From an uncultured Flavobacteriales bacterium (GTDB taxonomy: Bacteria; Bacteroidota; Bacteroidia; Palsa-965), in contig CAIQQJ010000019.1 in assembly GCA_903873905.1 (NCBI GenBank), forward strand, positions 1-63,481: a stretch of 63,481 nucleotides of DNA. Direction: 5' to 3'. Shown piece after piece: positions 45,345-52,977 of the stretch. The notes beneath the pieces were generated by a model, which was not told the origin of the DNA, searched no databases, and was given only the letters and a program-made list of their open reading frames with translations. Position numbers and translations under genes: made by a program. The stretch's first letter is position 1. The number at the start of each line of letters is the position of its first letter.

Positions 45345-47528
45345 ATGACGAAAAATAATTCCATCTCATTCTATTTTCTATTCCTTTTACTTCTGCCTTT
45401 CCATGCACTGAAGTCGCAGGATGTGAGTTTCGAATTTGACGCGAATGGAAAAATCAACCTCAATCATTCATGGAAATTTCATAATGGGGATAGTATGCAA
45501 TGGGCGTCAACATCCTTTGATGATTCAAAATGGGATACGCTGAATACAGAAATGTATATCACAAAATTACCTAAAGGAAAATTTTCAGGAAACGCTTGGT
45601 TCCGTTTACAGATTAAACCAGATTCTTCAGTCATTGCTAAAAAGGCATTTTCATTGTTGATTGATCAACAAGGGGCTTCTGAAATTTTTCTGGATGGAAA
45701 TAAAATTGCCACCTATGGAAAAATCGGCAACAATCACGACAATGAAGTTCGCTATGATCCAGGTGGAATTCCAATTGCTGTGAATTTAATTCCTGGAAAA
45801 GAACATGTTATTGCCATCCGTTATTCCAATCATGAAATGGATTATGGCTTTAACGATGATGATTTAAAAAAGGGTGGCTTTTCTGCCAAACTCGTTGACA
45901 GCAATAATTACCTGTTTTCATTTATTGAAACCAGAGATTCCATTTATTTGATCACTTTGACATTGTTTGGATTTTTTATCGCATTAGGTATTTCTCATTT
46001 GCTGATCTATCTTTTTTACCGCGCCTACAAATCAAACCTTTATTATTTCATTTTCATTTTTTTTATGAGTTGCTTTCCATTGACAATTTCACTTGAAAGT
46101 TACGTCGATGACATCCACATCAATACTTCTTTACAGCTTTTTTCCATTATAGACATTCCGCTTTTCTTCACCTCCTTCTTGACTTTTCTCTATTCCATCT
46201 TTTACGAAAAAATCCCAAAACAAATCTGGATATTTTGGGGGGTTGCGGCAATTTGCATTGCTGGACTTTTCATCAGTATTATCATTACCGTAATTTGCGT
46301 AATTCTTCTAGTCATGGGAACCTCCGTTGAGGCGATTCGCATTATTCTTATTGCCATTCGCAAAAAGAAAAATGGAGCTCGCATCATTGGATTGGGTGGA
46401 ATTTTCCTTGCCACTTTTATGATTTCACTGATCGTTTTGACAGTCATAAATGGAGGGCTTCAATTATCAGGCGGCCAAGGACAATTATTTTTGATTTTGC
46501 TTTTATTCTGCATCACTTGCCTGCCCATTTGCATGTCGATTCACCTTGCAAGGGAATTTGCACAAACCAATCGATCGCTTTCCAAACAATTAAAAGAAGT
46601 TGAAATTCTTTCCGCAAAATCCATTGAACAGGAAAAGGAAAAACAAAAATTATTGGAAACCGAAAAAGACCGTTTGGAAATTCAGGTCAACGAACGAACA
46701 TCGGAAATTTCAGAACAGAAAAAAATCATCGAAGAGAAAAACAAGGACATCACCGACAGCATTCATTACGCGAAAAAAATCCAGGATGCGATGTTGCCAG
46801 CAATTGATGTCACCAAACAACTCTTTCCGGAAAGTTTCATTCTCTTCCAACCAAAAGATATTGTCAGCGGGGATTTCTATTGGATAGCAGAAACCTCCAA
46901 CTCCGAACCCAACACTCCGAACTCAAAACTTTTTTTCATAGCAGCTGCCGACTGCACAGGTCACGGTGTTCCAGGTGCGCTAATGAGCATGACAGGAAAT
47001 AATTTTCTGAATCAAATTGTTATTGAAAGAAACAATTCGTCCACAGCTGAAATTCTAAGTGAACTGGATTTTGCCATTCGAAAATCCTTAAAACAAGAAC
47101 GTGCTGATGTGGAATCCAAAGATGGAATGGACATTGCTCTTTGTCGTTTTACAAATGATTTTTCTGAACTTTTATTCTCCGGCGCAAATCGTCCCTTGTG
47201 GATTGTTCGTGAAAATGAATTGTTGGAATTCAAGGCGGTCAAACGTTCCATTGGAGGAATTCAATCTGTCAATGCTATTCCATTCTCAGAAACAAAAATC
47301 GATTTGCAGAAAAATGATTGTATCTATATTTTCTCCGATGGATTTGCGGATCAATTCGGTGGACCTGAAGGAAAAAAATTCATGACCAAACGTTTGAAAG
47401 AATTATTGGTTTCCATCAATTCACTTTCAATGGAAGAACAGCAATTAAAATTGGAAGTGGAAATGAATGCCTGGAGAGGAGAATTGACGCAGGTGGATGA
47501 CTTGTTGGTGATTGGAATAAAAATATAG
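45345..47528 (+). CDS. Membrane sensor with 7TM region and SpoIIE/PP2C phosphatase
   Basis: A 727-residue sensor. A signal peptide is followed by a periplasmic beta-rich domain (about 25-195: SWKFHNGDSMQWASTSFDDSKWD, galactose-binding-like). Then come seven or so membrane helices (about 205-400, 7TMR-DISM-like), a coiled coil (about 405-470) ending in the linker EEKNKDITDSIHYAKKIQ, and a PP2C phosphatase domain. Phosphatase metal and core motifs are DIVSGDFYW, ADCTGHGVPGALMS, DGMDIALC and FSDGFADQFGG. It should dephosphorylate an anti-sigma-antagonist-type target in response to an outer signal; no such partner is encoded nearby. Confidence 0.87.
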   Translation: MTKNNSISFYFLFLLLLPFHALKSQDVSFEFDANGKINLNHSWKFHNGDSMQWASTSFDDSKWDTLNTEMYITKLPKGKFSGNAWFRLQIKPDSSVIAKKAFSLLIDQQGASEIFLDGNKIATYGKIGNNHDNEVRYDPGGIPIAVNLIPGKEHVIAIRYSNHEMDYGFNDDDLKKGGFSAKLVDSNNYLFSFIETRDSIYLITLTLFGFFIALGISHLLIYLFYRAYKSNLYYFIFIFFMSCFPLTISLESYVDDIHINTSLQLFSIIDIPLFFTSFLTFLYSIFYEKIPKQIWIFWGVAAICIAGLFISIIITVICVILLVMGTSVEAIRIILIAIRKKKNGARIIGLGGIFLATFMISLIVLTVINGGLQLSGGQGQLFLILLLFCITCLPICMSIHLAREFAQTNRSLSKQLKEVEILSAKSIEQEKEKQKLLETEKDRLEIQVNERTSEISEQKKIIEEKNKDITDSIHYAKKIQDAMLPAIDVTKQLFPESFILFQPKDIVSGDFYWIAETSNSEPNTPNSKLFFIAAADCTGHGVPGALMSMTGNNFLNQIVIERNNSSTAEILSELDFAIRKSLKQERADVESKDGMDIALCRFTNDFSELLFSGANRPLWIVRENELLEFKAVKRSIGGIQSVNAIPFSETKIDLQKNDCIYIFSDGFADQFGGPEGKKFMTKRLKELLVSINSLSMEEQQLKLEVEMNAWRGELTQVDDLLVIGIKI

Positions 47529-47546
47529 TTAGTAGTCAAAAAATAA

Positions 47547-49658
47547 ATGAAAAATAATTTTAGATTTTACTTTCTCGTAATTGTAATTTTGCTCCTGAAT
47601 TCAATTGTCTATTCTCAAAATTCAGCAATTGATTCCCTCAAAGCCATTTTAAAAATCTCAAAAGAGGATACCAATAAGGTAAACACACTCAATAGTCTTG
47701 CCTTGTCCCTGCAAAAGAAAACACCAGATGAGGCAATTAATTATGCACAACAATCGCTGAAACTCGCTGAAGAACTAGGATACAATAGAGGAATGTCCAA
47801 TGGATTTCATACCATGGGCTCCATTAAATATTACGCTGGAGATTATGACAAAGCACTCGAATTTCTTTTCAAGGACATTGCCATTTCCGAAAAAATGGGT
47901 GACAAAAAAGGAATTGCAACTTCCTACAACACCATTGGAAACATTCACGCGCAAAGAGGGGAATATGACCAAGCACTGGAGTTTTATCTCAAGTCACTGA
48001 CCATAAGAGAAGCGTTCGGAGATAAAAAAGGAATGGCTTCTAGCCTTGGGAATATTGGAAATATCAATTTGTTCAAAGGGGATTATGCCAAGGCACTTGA
48101 ATATTACAAAAAGGATTTGGCAATTTTCGAAGAACTGGGAGATAAAAGAGGAATGGCTGATTCCTATAACAACATCGGACTTATTTATGCCGACCAGAAA
48201 GATTATTCGAAAGCGCTTGAATATTATTTCAAAGATCTTGCATTGACACAAGAAATGGGAGACAAAGAAGAGATCGCGGATTCATATGGAAATATCGGAC
48301 AGATACATGCAAAGAAAGGCGATGTTCAAAAGGCGTTTGAATATTATCAGAAATCACTGACACTACGAAAGGAAGTTGGTGACAAAGTGGGCATGGCCGA
48401 TTCCTATAATAATATTGGGGATTTGTATATGACACAAAATCGTTTGAAGGAAGCTAAAGAACAACTATTGCATGCACTGGAAATCGCCAAAGAAATAAAT
48501 CTGAAACCAGGCATGACGAGTGCTTATTTGAGTTTATCAATTTGTGATTCTGCATCAGGAGATTTTAAATCAGCTTACGAATTTCATAAACTATATTCGC
48601 AGTTCAAAGACAGCATCTTCAATGAAGACAGCAACCAACAGATCGAGGAACTCCAAACCAAATATGATAGCGAAAAGAAACGAAAAGAAATTGAATTGCT
48701 GAATAAGGAAAAAGAAAAACAAGCGGTTGTGTCCGCTGCAGAAACTCGAAGACATCAAACCATTTTGATTTTTGTCATGTGCGGATTGGCTGGAGCGATT
48801 GTTTTTGCTGTCTTTATCTTTAGGGGATACCGCCAAAAACAAAAAGCCAATCTTGTTTTAGCCGGTAAAAATAAAATCATTGAAGAAAAAAACAAAGACA
48901 TCACTGATAGCATTAATTATGCTCGAAGAATTCAAAATGCAATTCTTGTTCCCAAAGAGGAAATATCGAAAACACTGAAAGAGTTTTTCATCCTGTACAA
49001 GCCAAAAGATATTGTAAGTGGCGATTTTTATTATTACGCTGAAGCCAACAGTAAAATAATAATCGCAGCAGTAGACTGCACAGGACATGGTATCCCTGGC
49101 GCATTCATGAGTTTGATCGGTAATGATGCACTGAATGAAATTGTAATTGAAAAACGAACAATTGTTCCTTCAGAAATTCTTGGAAAACTTCATGATAGCA
49201 TTCGATTTGCCTTGAAGCAGGAAACCTTGAAATCGGATTCCGTAGACGGAATGGACATTGCATTATGTGCACTCGACCTTCAAGACAACTCGTTGCAATT
49301 CGCCGGCGCATTGCGCAATCTTTATGTCATGCGAAAAAATGAAGGTGTATTGGAAGAAATTACCGGTGACAAAAAATCGCTCGGTGGGGAAATGTCAAAT
49401 GAGAAAAAGATTTTCACCAACCGCACAACGCAATTAAATACAGGTGATTCATTTTATATCTTTTCCGATGGATTCGCTGATCAATTCGGTGGCCCACATG
49501 GAAAAAAATTCATGATGATGCGATTCAAGGAACTTCTTGTTGGAATCAGAAATATGTCAATGGCTGAACAGGAAAAAGAATTGAATCTTGCCATTGAAAA
49601 CTGGAAGCAAAACACGGAACAGGTGGATGATATTCTTGTGATTGGAATCCGGGTTTAA
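47547..49658 (+). CDS. TPR sensor with membrane helix and SpoIIE/PP2C phosphatase
   Basis: A 703-residue protein. A signal peptide is followed by about seven 40-residue TPR units (about 50-330, repeated pattern NNIGxIYxxKxDYxKALEYY), a coiled coil, one membrane helix near 405-423 and the linker EEKNKDITDSINYARRIQ. The C-terminal phosphatase has DIVSGDFYY, AVDCTGHGIPGAFMS, DGMDIALC and FSDGFADQFGG. The TPRs should be periplasmic. It shares the same phosphatase module with the previous gene, 18 bp upstream, suggesting duplication followed by a change of sensor domain. Confidence 0.87.
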   Translation: MKNNFRFYFLVIVILLLNSIVYSQNSAIDSLKAILKISKEDTNKVNTLNSLALSLQKKTPDEAINYAQQSLKLAEELGYNRGMSNGFHTMGSIKYYAGDYDKALEFLFKDIAISEKMGDKKGIATSYNTIGNIHAQRGEYDQALEFYLKSLTIREAFGDKKGMASSLGNIGNINLFKGDYAKALEYYKKDLAIFEELGDKRGMADSYNNIGLIYADQKDYSKALEYYFKDLALTQEMGDKEEIADSYGNIGQIHAKKGDVQKAFEYYQKSLTLRKEVGDKVGMADSYNNIGDLYMTQNRLKEAKEQLLHALEIAKEINLKPGMTSAYLSLSICDSASGDFKSAYEFHKLYSQFKDSIFNEDSNQQIEELQTKYDSEKKRKEIELLNKEKEKQAVVSAAETRRHQTILIFVMCGLAGAIVFAVFIFRGYRQKQKANLVLAGKNKIIEEKNKDITDSINYARRIQNAILVPKEEISKTLKEFFILYKPKDIVSGDFYYYAEANSKIIIAAVDCTGHGIPGAFMSLIGNDALNEIVIEKRTIVPSEILGKLHDSIRFALKQETLKSDSVDGMDIALCALDLQDNSLQFAGALRNLYVMRKNEGVLEEITGDKKSLGGEMSNEKKIFTNRTTQLNTGDSFYIFSDGFADQFGGPHGKKFMMMRFKELLVGIRNMSMAEQEKELNLAIENWKQNTEQVDDILVIGIRV

Positions 49659-49856
49659 ATAATTTTGAATTTTGAATTCTAAATTATTTTTTCAATCAAA
49701 TGAATTGAAAAATTTCATCAAACTATCGAGAGAACTTACTTCCCCAACAAATTCAAATTCTCTTCGAACAGCATCAGGTTGCAGTAAAAGTGTTTTCATC
49801 TTTAAATAAATACAAACACTCAATTCAAAACTTAGAATTCAAAATTCAAAATTATT
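49658..49856. repeat. 25-bp perfect inverted repeat bracketing 149 bp
   Basis: The left arm 49658-49682 and the right arm 49832-49856 are exact inverse copies of 25 bp, each made of the heptamer word AATTTTG. The left arm begins at the stop codon of the phosphatase gene and the right arm covers the stop codon of the rmlD gene. The left arm also folds locally (AATAATTT with AAATTATT, then TTTTTT), so each can act as a terminator in a convergent pair. The 149 bp between them contain one small frame. Confidence 0.9.
49692..49799 (-). CDS. Possible 35-residue small protein
   Basis: ATG at 49799 to TGA at 49692 gives MKTLLLQPDAVRREFEF and a further 18 residues ending MKFFNSFD. It has the same strand as rmlD and starts 52 bp after its stop. 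It lies wholly between the arms of a 25-bp inverted repeat. No homology is recognised. Composition looks protein-like, but a frame of this length can occur by chance. Confidence 0.3.
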   Translation of the reverse strand: MKTLLLQPDAVRREFEFVGEVSSLDSLMKFFNSFD

Positions 49857-50790
49857 TTTTGAGCTGCTCATCCAAGATCGCCAAGCCTTCCTCAAAAGAA
49901 TGCGGATCGTATCCCAAAACTCTTTTCGCTTTCTCAATGATAAATCCCGTTCGCGCTGGACGCTTCGCAGGTTGTTTGATCGTTTCTGATTTCACTGCAG
50001 TAATCAAATCCTTATTCAATTTCCAGAAATCCGCCACACGATAAACCAATTCCAAAATACTCATTTGGTCTTTTCCACTCATGTGAAAAATTCCAGTGGC
50101 TTTTCTTTCAGCACATAAAACACAACCTTCTGCCAAATCTTCTGCCAATGTTGGTGAACGAAATTGATCATCCACCACATTTATCTTTTGCTTTCTCTCC
50201 AATGAATCTTTCGCCCACAACACAACATTAGAACGACTCATTCCATCTACAATTCCGTAAACAATAATTGTCCGCAAAATCGCCCATTTCAGAAAAGTGG
50301 ATTCCAATAATTCTTCCGCCTTCAGTTTTGTCTCTGCGTAATAACTCAATGGATTTGGTTTTGCATCCTCTGCATAAGGTCCATTCTCGCCATCAAAAAT
50401 AAAATCCGTTGAGAGCTGAATGAAATGCGTATTGACCATCGGGTTTTTTTCAGCTGCCTCATTTATTCCTTCAATCAAATATTTAACAGCGTCCACATTC
50501 AAACGTTTCGCTTCCATTCTATCCGATTCACAGGCATCAACATTGGTCATCGCCGCTGTGTTTATCAAAACATCAGGATGATATTTTACAAAAGTCGCAA
50601 TGACCTCTTCGCGATTTGTAATGTCAAGAGAAAGATAAGTGTAACCGTTTTTTTCTAGAATGCGATTTTCACCTTTCGAAGTAGCGATGATTTTCCAATC
50701 AGGAGATTTTTTATTTCGCTCCAGCAAATTGTAAATCAACTTCTGACCGAGAAGACCGTTACTGCCAGTAATTAAAATTGTCTTTTCCAT
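49852..50790 (-). CDS. RmlD-like dTDP-4-dehydrorhamnose reductase family protein
   Basis: A 312-residue extended SDR. The NAD(P) loop TGSNGLLGQKLIYNLL is at residues 8-23, the Ser of the triad falls in QLSTDFIFDG, and the YxxxK is YYAETKLKAEELL. PF04321-like RmlD fold; in rhamnose synthesis RmlD reduces dTDP-4-keto-rhamnose. No other rml gene is present, so the substrate may be a different sugar nucleotide. A hairpin lies upstream, between this gene and the K+ channel gene. Confidence 0.82.
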   Translation of the reverse strand: MEKTILITGSNGLLGQKLIYNLLERNKKSPDWKIIATSKGENRILEKNGYTYLSLDITNREEVIATFVKYHPDVLINTAAMTNVDACESDRMEAKRLNVDAVKYLIEGINEAAEKNPMVNTHFIQLSTDFIFDGENGPYAEDAKPNPLSYYAETKLKAEELLESTFLKWAILRTIIVYGIVDGMSRSNVVLWAKDSLERKQKINVVDDQFRSPTLAEDLAEGCVLCAERKATGIFHMSGKDQMSILELVYRVADFWKLNKDLITAVKSETIKQPAKRPARTGFIIEKAKRVLGYDPHSFEEGLAILDEQLKK

Positions 50791-50810
50791 AATGAGCTAT
50801 TGCCAATTTA

Positions 50811-50858
50811 ATAATTGCCAATTTCCAATTGAAAAGCAAATTGGTAATTGGCAATTAT
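50811..50858. repeat. Heptamer-word palindrome, TTGCCAA/TTGGTAA type
   Basis: ATAATTGCCAATT-T-CCAATT (50811-50830) pairs with AATTGG-T-AATTGGCAATTAT (50839-50858), 19 pairs with one T-T mismatch and an eight-base loop. It lies 17 bp past the stop of the channel gene and 21 bp before the rmlD start on the same strand. No long U-tract follows. Confidence 0.88.
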
Positions 50859-50875
50859 CAAATTTGAAATCCTTT

Positions 50876-51886
50876 TCAGGAGAGCATTGTTTTTAGTTTG
50901 AGGATTTGCTCCGGTGTTCCCAGAACAAATAACTTCCCATCAGGAATCAATTGCGTGTCGGGTGCGGGGTTGATAACAAATTCACCATTGCCAGTTTTGA
51001 AACCAACAATATTCGCGCCCGATTTATTTCTGATTTCCAAATCACGAATGGTTTTATTACGCAAAGGTTCTGGAAGATTCTCGAATGTAATTTCTTCCAA
51101 ATTAATATCCGGTCCACCTTGCCCTGTGATGTGATCAATGAATTCAATAACATCCGGTTTTAAAACCAAAGACGCCATATGCGCACCACCAATTTTATCT
51201 GGCATGATTACATTATTGGCACCTGCCGTTTTTAATTTCTTATCCGAATTATCATCCGACGCGCGTGAAATGATTGTCAATTTCGGATTGAGTGCACGTG
51301 CAGTAAGAACAATGAAAAGATTATCCGCATCCACAGGAAGTGTCGTTATCAATGCTGCTGCACGCATGATTCCCGCTTTCTCCAAAACTTCATCTTGCGT
51401 AGAATCGCCTTCAATTACCAAATCGGAATAACGATGCGTAATGGAATCAACAAGATCTTTTTTACTTTCAATAACCACAAAACGCCGATCATGTTTTTTC
51501 AGAATGTGCGCAGCCTGTTTTCCATTGCGACCAAATCCGCAAATGATAATGTGTCCTGAAAGTTTTTCTATCGCGTTCAATTTTCTCGTAGTCAAGTAAT
51601 ATTCCCTGAATTCCCCACTGAGCACGTAACTCGTCAGGGATGATACAGCAAAAGCAAATGTACCAAAACCAGTTATGATTAGGAAAATTGTGAAAATTTG
51701 TCCCGTTGGAGACAAGGGATAAACTTCCCTGAAACCAACAGTGCCAATGGTGAGGATCGTCATGTACAAAGCATCCAAAAAATCAAAACGCTTATCAATA
51801 AGCATGTACCCTGCCGTGCCAATGATGATCACCAGCAACAACATTGCTCCTGCAAAATATAGCTTACGAAAATGACGGAAAAACAT
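50876..51886 (-). CDS. Two-helix potassium channel with RCK domain
   Basis: A 336-residue K+ channel of the MthK/Kch layout: two membrane helices (about 11-29 and 62-84), a pore loop, then an RCK/TrkA-N domain (HIIICGFGRNGKQAAHIL, GxGxxG at 117-122) and a TrkA-C domain (about 250-336). The selectivity region is TIGTVGFREVYPLS; the filter TVGF is followed by Arg53 where most channels have Gly. The ATG at 51886 (MFFRHFRKLYF) is preferred to a GTG seven codons earlier. Confidence 0.88.
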   Translation of the reverse strand: MFFRHFRKLYFAGAMLLLVIIIGTAGYMLIDKRFDFLDALYMTILTIGTVGFREVYPLSPTGQIFTIFLIITGFGTFAFAVSSLTSYVLSGEFREYYLTTRKLNAIEKLSGHIIICGFGRNGKQAAHILKKHDRRFVVIESKKDLVDSITHRYSDLVIEGDSTQDEVLEKAGIMRAAALITTLPVDADNLFIVLTARALNPKLTIISRASDDNSDKKLKTAGANNVIMPDKIGGAHMASLVLKPDVIEFIDHITGQGGPDINLEEITFENLPEPLRNKTIRDLEIRNKSGANIVGFKTGNGEFVINPAPDTQLIPDGKLFVLGTPEQILKLKTMLS

Positions 51887-52030
51887 AATGCGATTTTCTG
51901 ATTGCACGAATATACGAATAACGAAAAGAGCAAGGTTTATAATTTATGAAATCCACAGAACCAAAACCCCAACTTTTGAATGACAATAAACCGACTCCTG
52001 CCGCCTTTTCGACTGCCCCATTTTTCATTA

Positions 52031-52092
52031 GGGCGTGCCCCTGCGGGTCGGGCTTTCCGCGCTACACGGTAGCTTGCTGCAATCCCTCACGC
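52031..52092 (+). repeat. Dispersed repeat, GGGCGTGCCC family
   Basis: The element runs GGGCGTGCCCCTGCGGGTCG, then GGGCTTTCCGCGCTAC, and ends with GCAATCCCTCACGC. GCGTG near the start pairs with CACGC at the end, and GCTA-CACGG-TAGC folds in the middle. I recognise this GGGCGTxCCC...GTCGGGCTxTCCGC...CACGC pattern as another common Bacteroidota intergenic repeat. It is strongly GC-rich against its surroundings. It lies in the 432-bp divergent gap between the channel and SprT genes. The rest of that gap holds short CATTCAA words near 52177-52196 and the octamer array. Confidence 0.7.
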
Positions 52093-52260
52093 AAAAAAGG
52101 AGTGAAGAATGCAGAATGATAAACTCAAAATGCAGAAATAGTTTTTCCCATTTTACGTCAGCAATCTGAGCTTTGCAATCATCATTCAACATTCAAATCT
52201 CAAGTAAGAAACACTCCAATTGTTTAATAATCCAAAAATTACACAATTCCACCCAAAAAA

Positions 52261-52292
52261 CTTTCCAACTTTTCAACTTTCCAACTTTTCAA
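52261..52292. repeat. Octamer array CTTTCCAA/CTTTTCAA before sprT-like gene
   Basis: Four exact-length units, CTTTCCAA CTTTTCAA CTTTCCAA CTTTTCAA, alternate strictly. The word is the complement of the GTTGGAAA/GTTGAAAA words at 40748 and 32197. It lies 14 bp upstream of a -7 element between divergent genes. Confidence 0.88.
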
Positions 52293-52305
52293 CTTATTTC
52301 ATCCA

Positions 52306-52313
52306 TATTTTTG
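52306..52313 (+). promoter_or_regulatory. -7 element giving a nearly leaderless transcript
   Basis: TATTTTTG, a full TAnnTTTG match, ends only 5 bp before the ATG at 52319. A start of transcription at the usual distance would place +1 at or within a base or two of the ATG. No -33 TTG is present; the octamer array occupies that place. Confidence 0.45.
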
Positions 52314-52318
52314 CATCA

Positions 52319-52939
52319 ATGAATCCGCCAACAAGAAATCAATCCATTCTTTCAAAATATATTCCCGAGGCTGCAGTTCCGCTAATCTCGGAATGGATTC
52401 TTCATTTCAATTTCAAACTCAAAATCAAAAAAAGCCGTCAAACAAAATATGGCGACTATCGTCCGCGACCAGGCTTGAATCATCTCATCACCATCAATCA
52501 GGATTTGAATCAATTTGCATTTCTACTAACGCTCGTTCATGAGATTGCACACTTGCTTACACACGAGCGCCACGGACATCACGTAAAAGCGCATGGAACA
52601 GAATGGAAAGAATCATTCAAGGAACTCATGCGACCTTTCATGCGCATAGAGGTTTTCCCAGAAGATGTACGAATTGCAATTATCGGCTACATGCAAAATC
52701 CAGCAGCATCAAGCACTTCTGATGATAATTTGTTACGCACCTTAAAACTTTATGACCAGCCGAGTGATTTTATTCATCTCGAAGAATTATCCATTCACGC
52801 GGAATTCAATTACAACGAAAGAATCTTCATCAAAGGCGAAAAAGTAAGGAAGCGTTACAAATGTTTGGAGAAAAACACCAATCACATTTATCTTTTCGCC
52901 GGACTGGCGGAAGTGAAAACAGTCGGGAGTTTGGAGTAA
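52319..52939 (+). CDS. SprT-like zinc metallopeptidase domain protein
   Basis: A 206-residue protein of the SprT/WSS-like zinc peptidase fold. The zinc motif is HEIAHLLTHERHGHHVKAHG, with a third histidine following HEIAH as SprT-like proteins show. GTEWKESFKELM follows. The ATG at 52319 (MNPPTRNQS) is chosen; the open frame to 52220 runs through the octamer repeat. In other organisms Spartan-type proteins cleave DNA-protein crosslinks; a bacterial role is uncertain. C-terminal half has no clear motif beyond a short EKVRKRYKCL segment. Confidence 0.8.
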   Translation: MNPPTRNQSILSKYIPEAAVPLISEWILHFNFKLKIKKSRQTKYGDYRPRPGLNHLITINQDLNQFAFLLTLVHEIAHLLTHERHGHHVKAHGTEWKESFKELMRPFMRIEVFPEDVRIAIIGYMQNPAASSTSDDNLLRTLKLYDQPSDFIHLEELSIHAEFNYNERIFIKGEKVRKRYKCLEKNTNHIYLFAGLAEVKTVGSLE

Positions 52940-52977
52940 GGAGTTCGGAGAACTGTGGCGCTGTGGCAAAACATTTC

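Noticed and set aside
45345-49658. Hybrid histidine kinases
   Set aside because: Both proteins have sensor halves like kinases, but no His box or HATPase motifs; the C-terminal domains have PP2C/SpoIIE motifs.
52220-52318. 33-residue N-terminal extension of the sprT-like protein
   Set aside because: It translates the octamer repeat and crosses a -7 promoter element.
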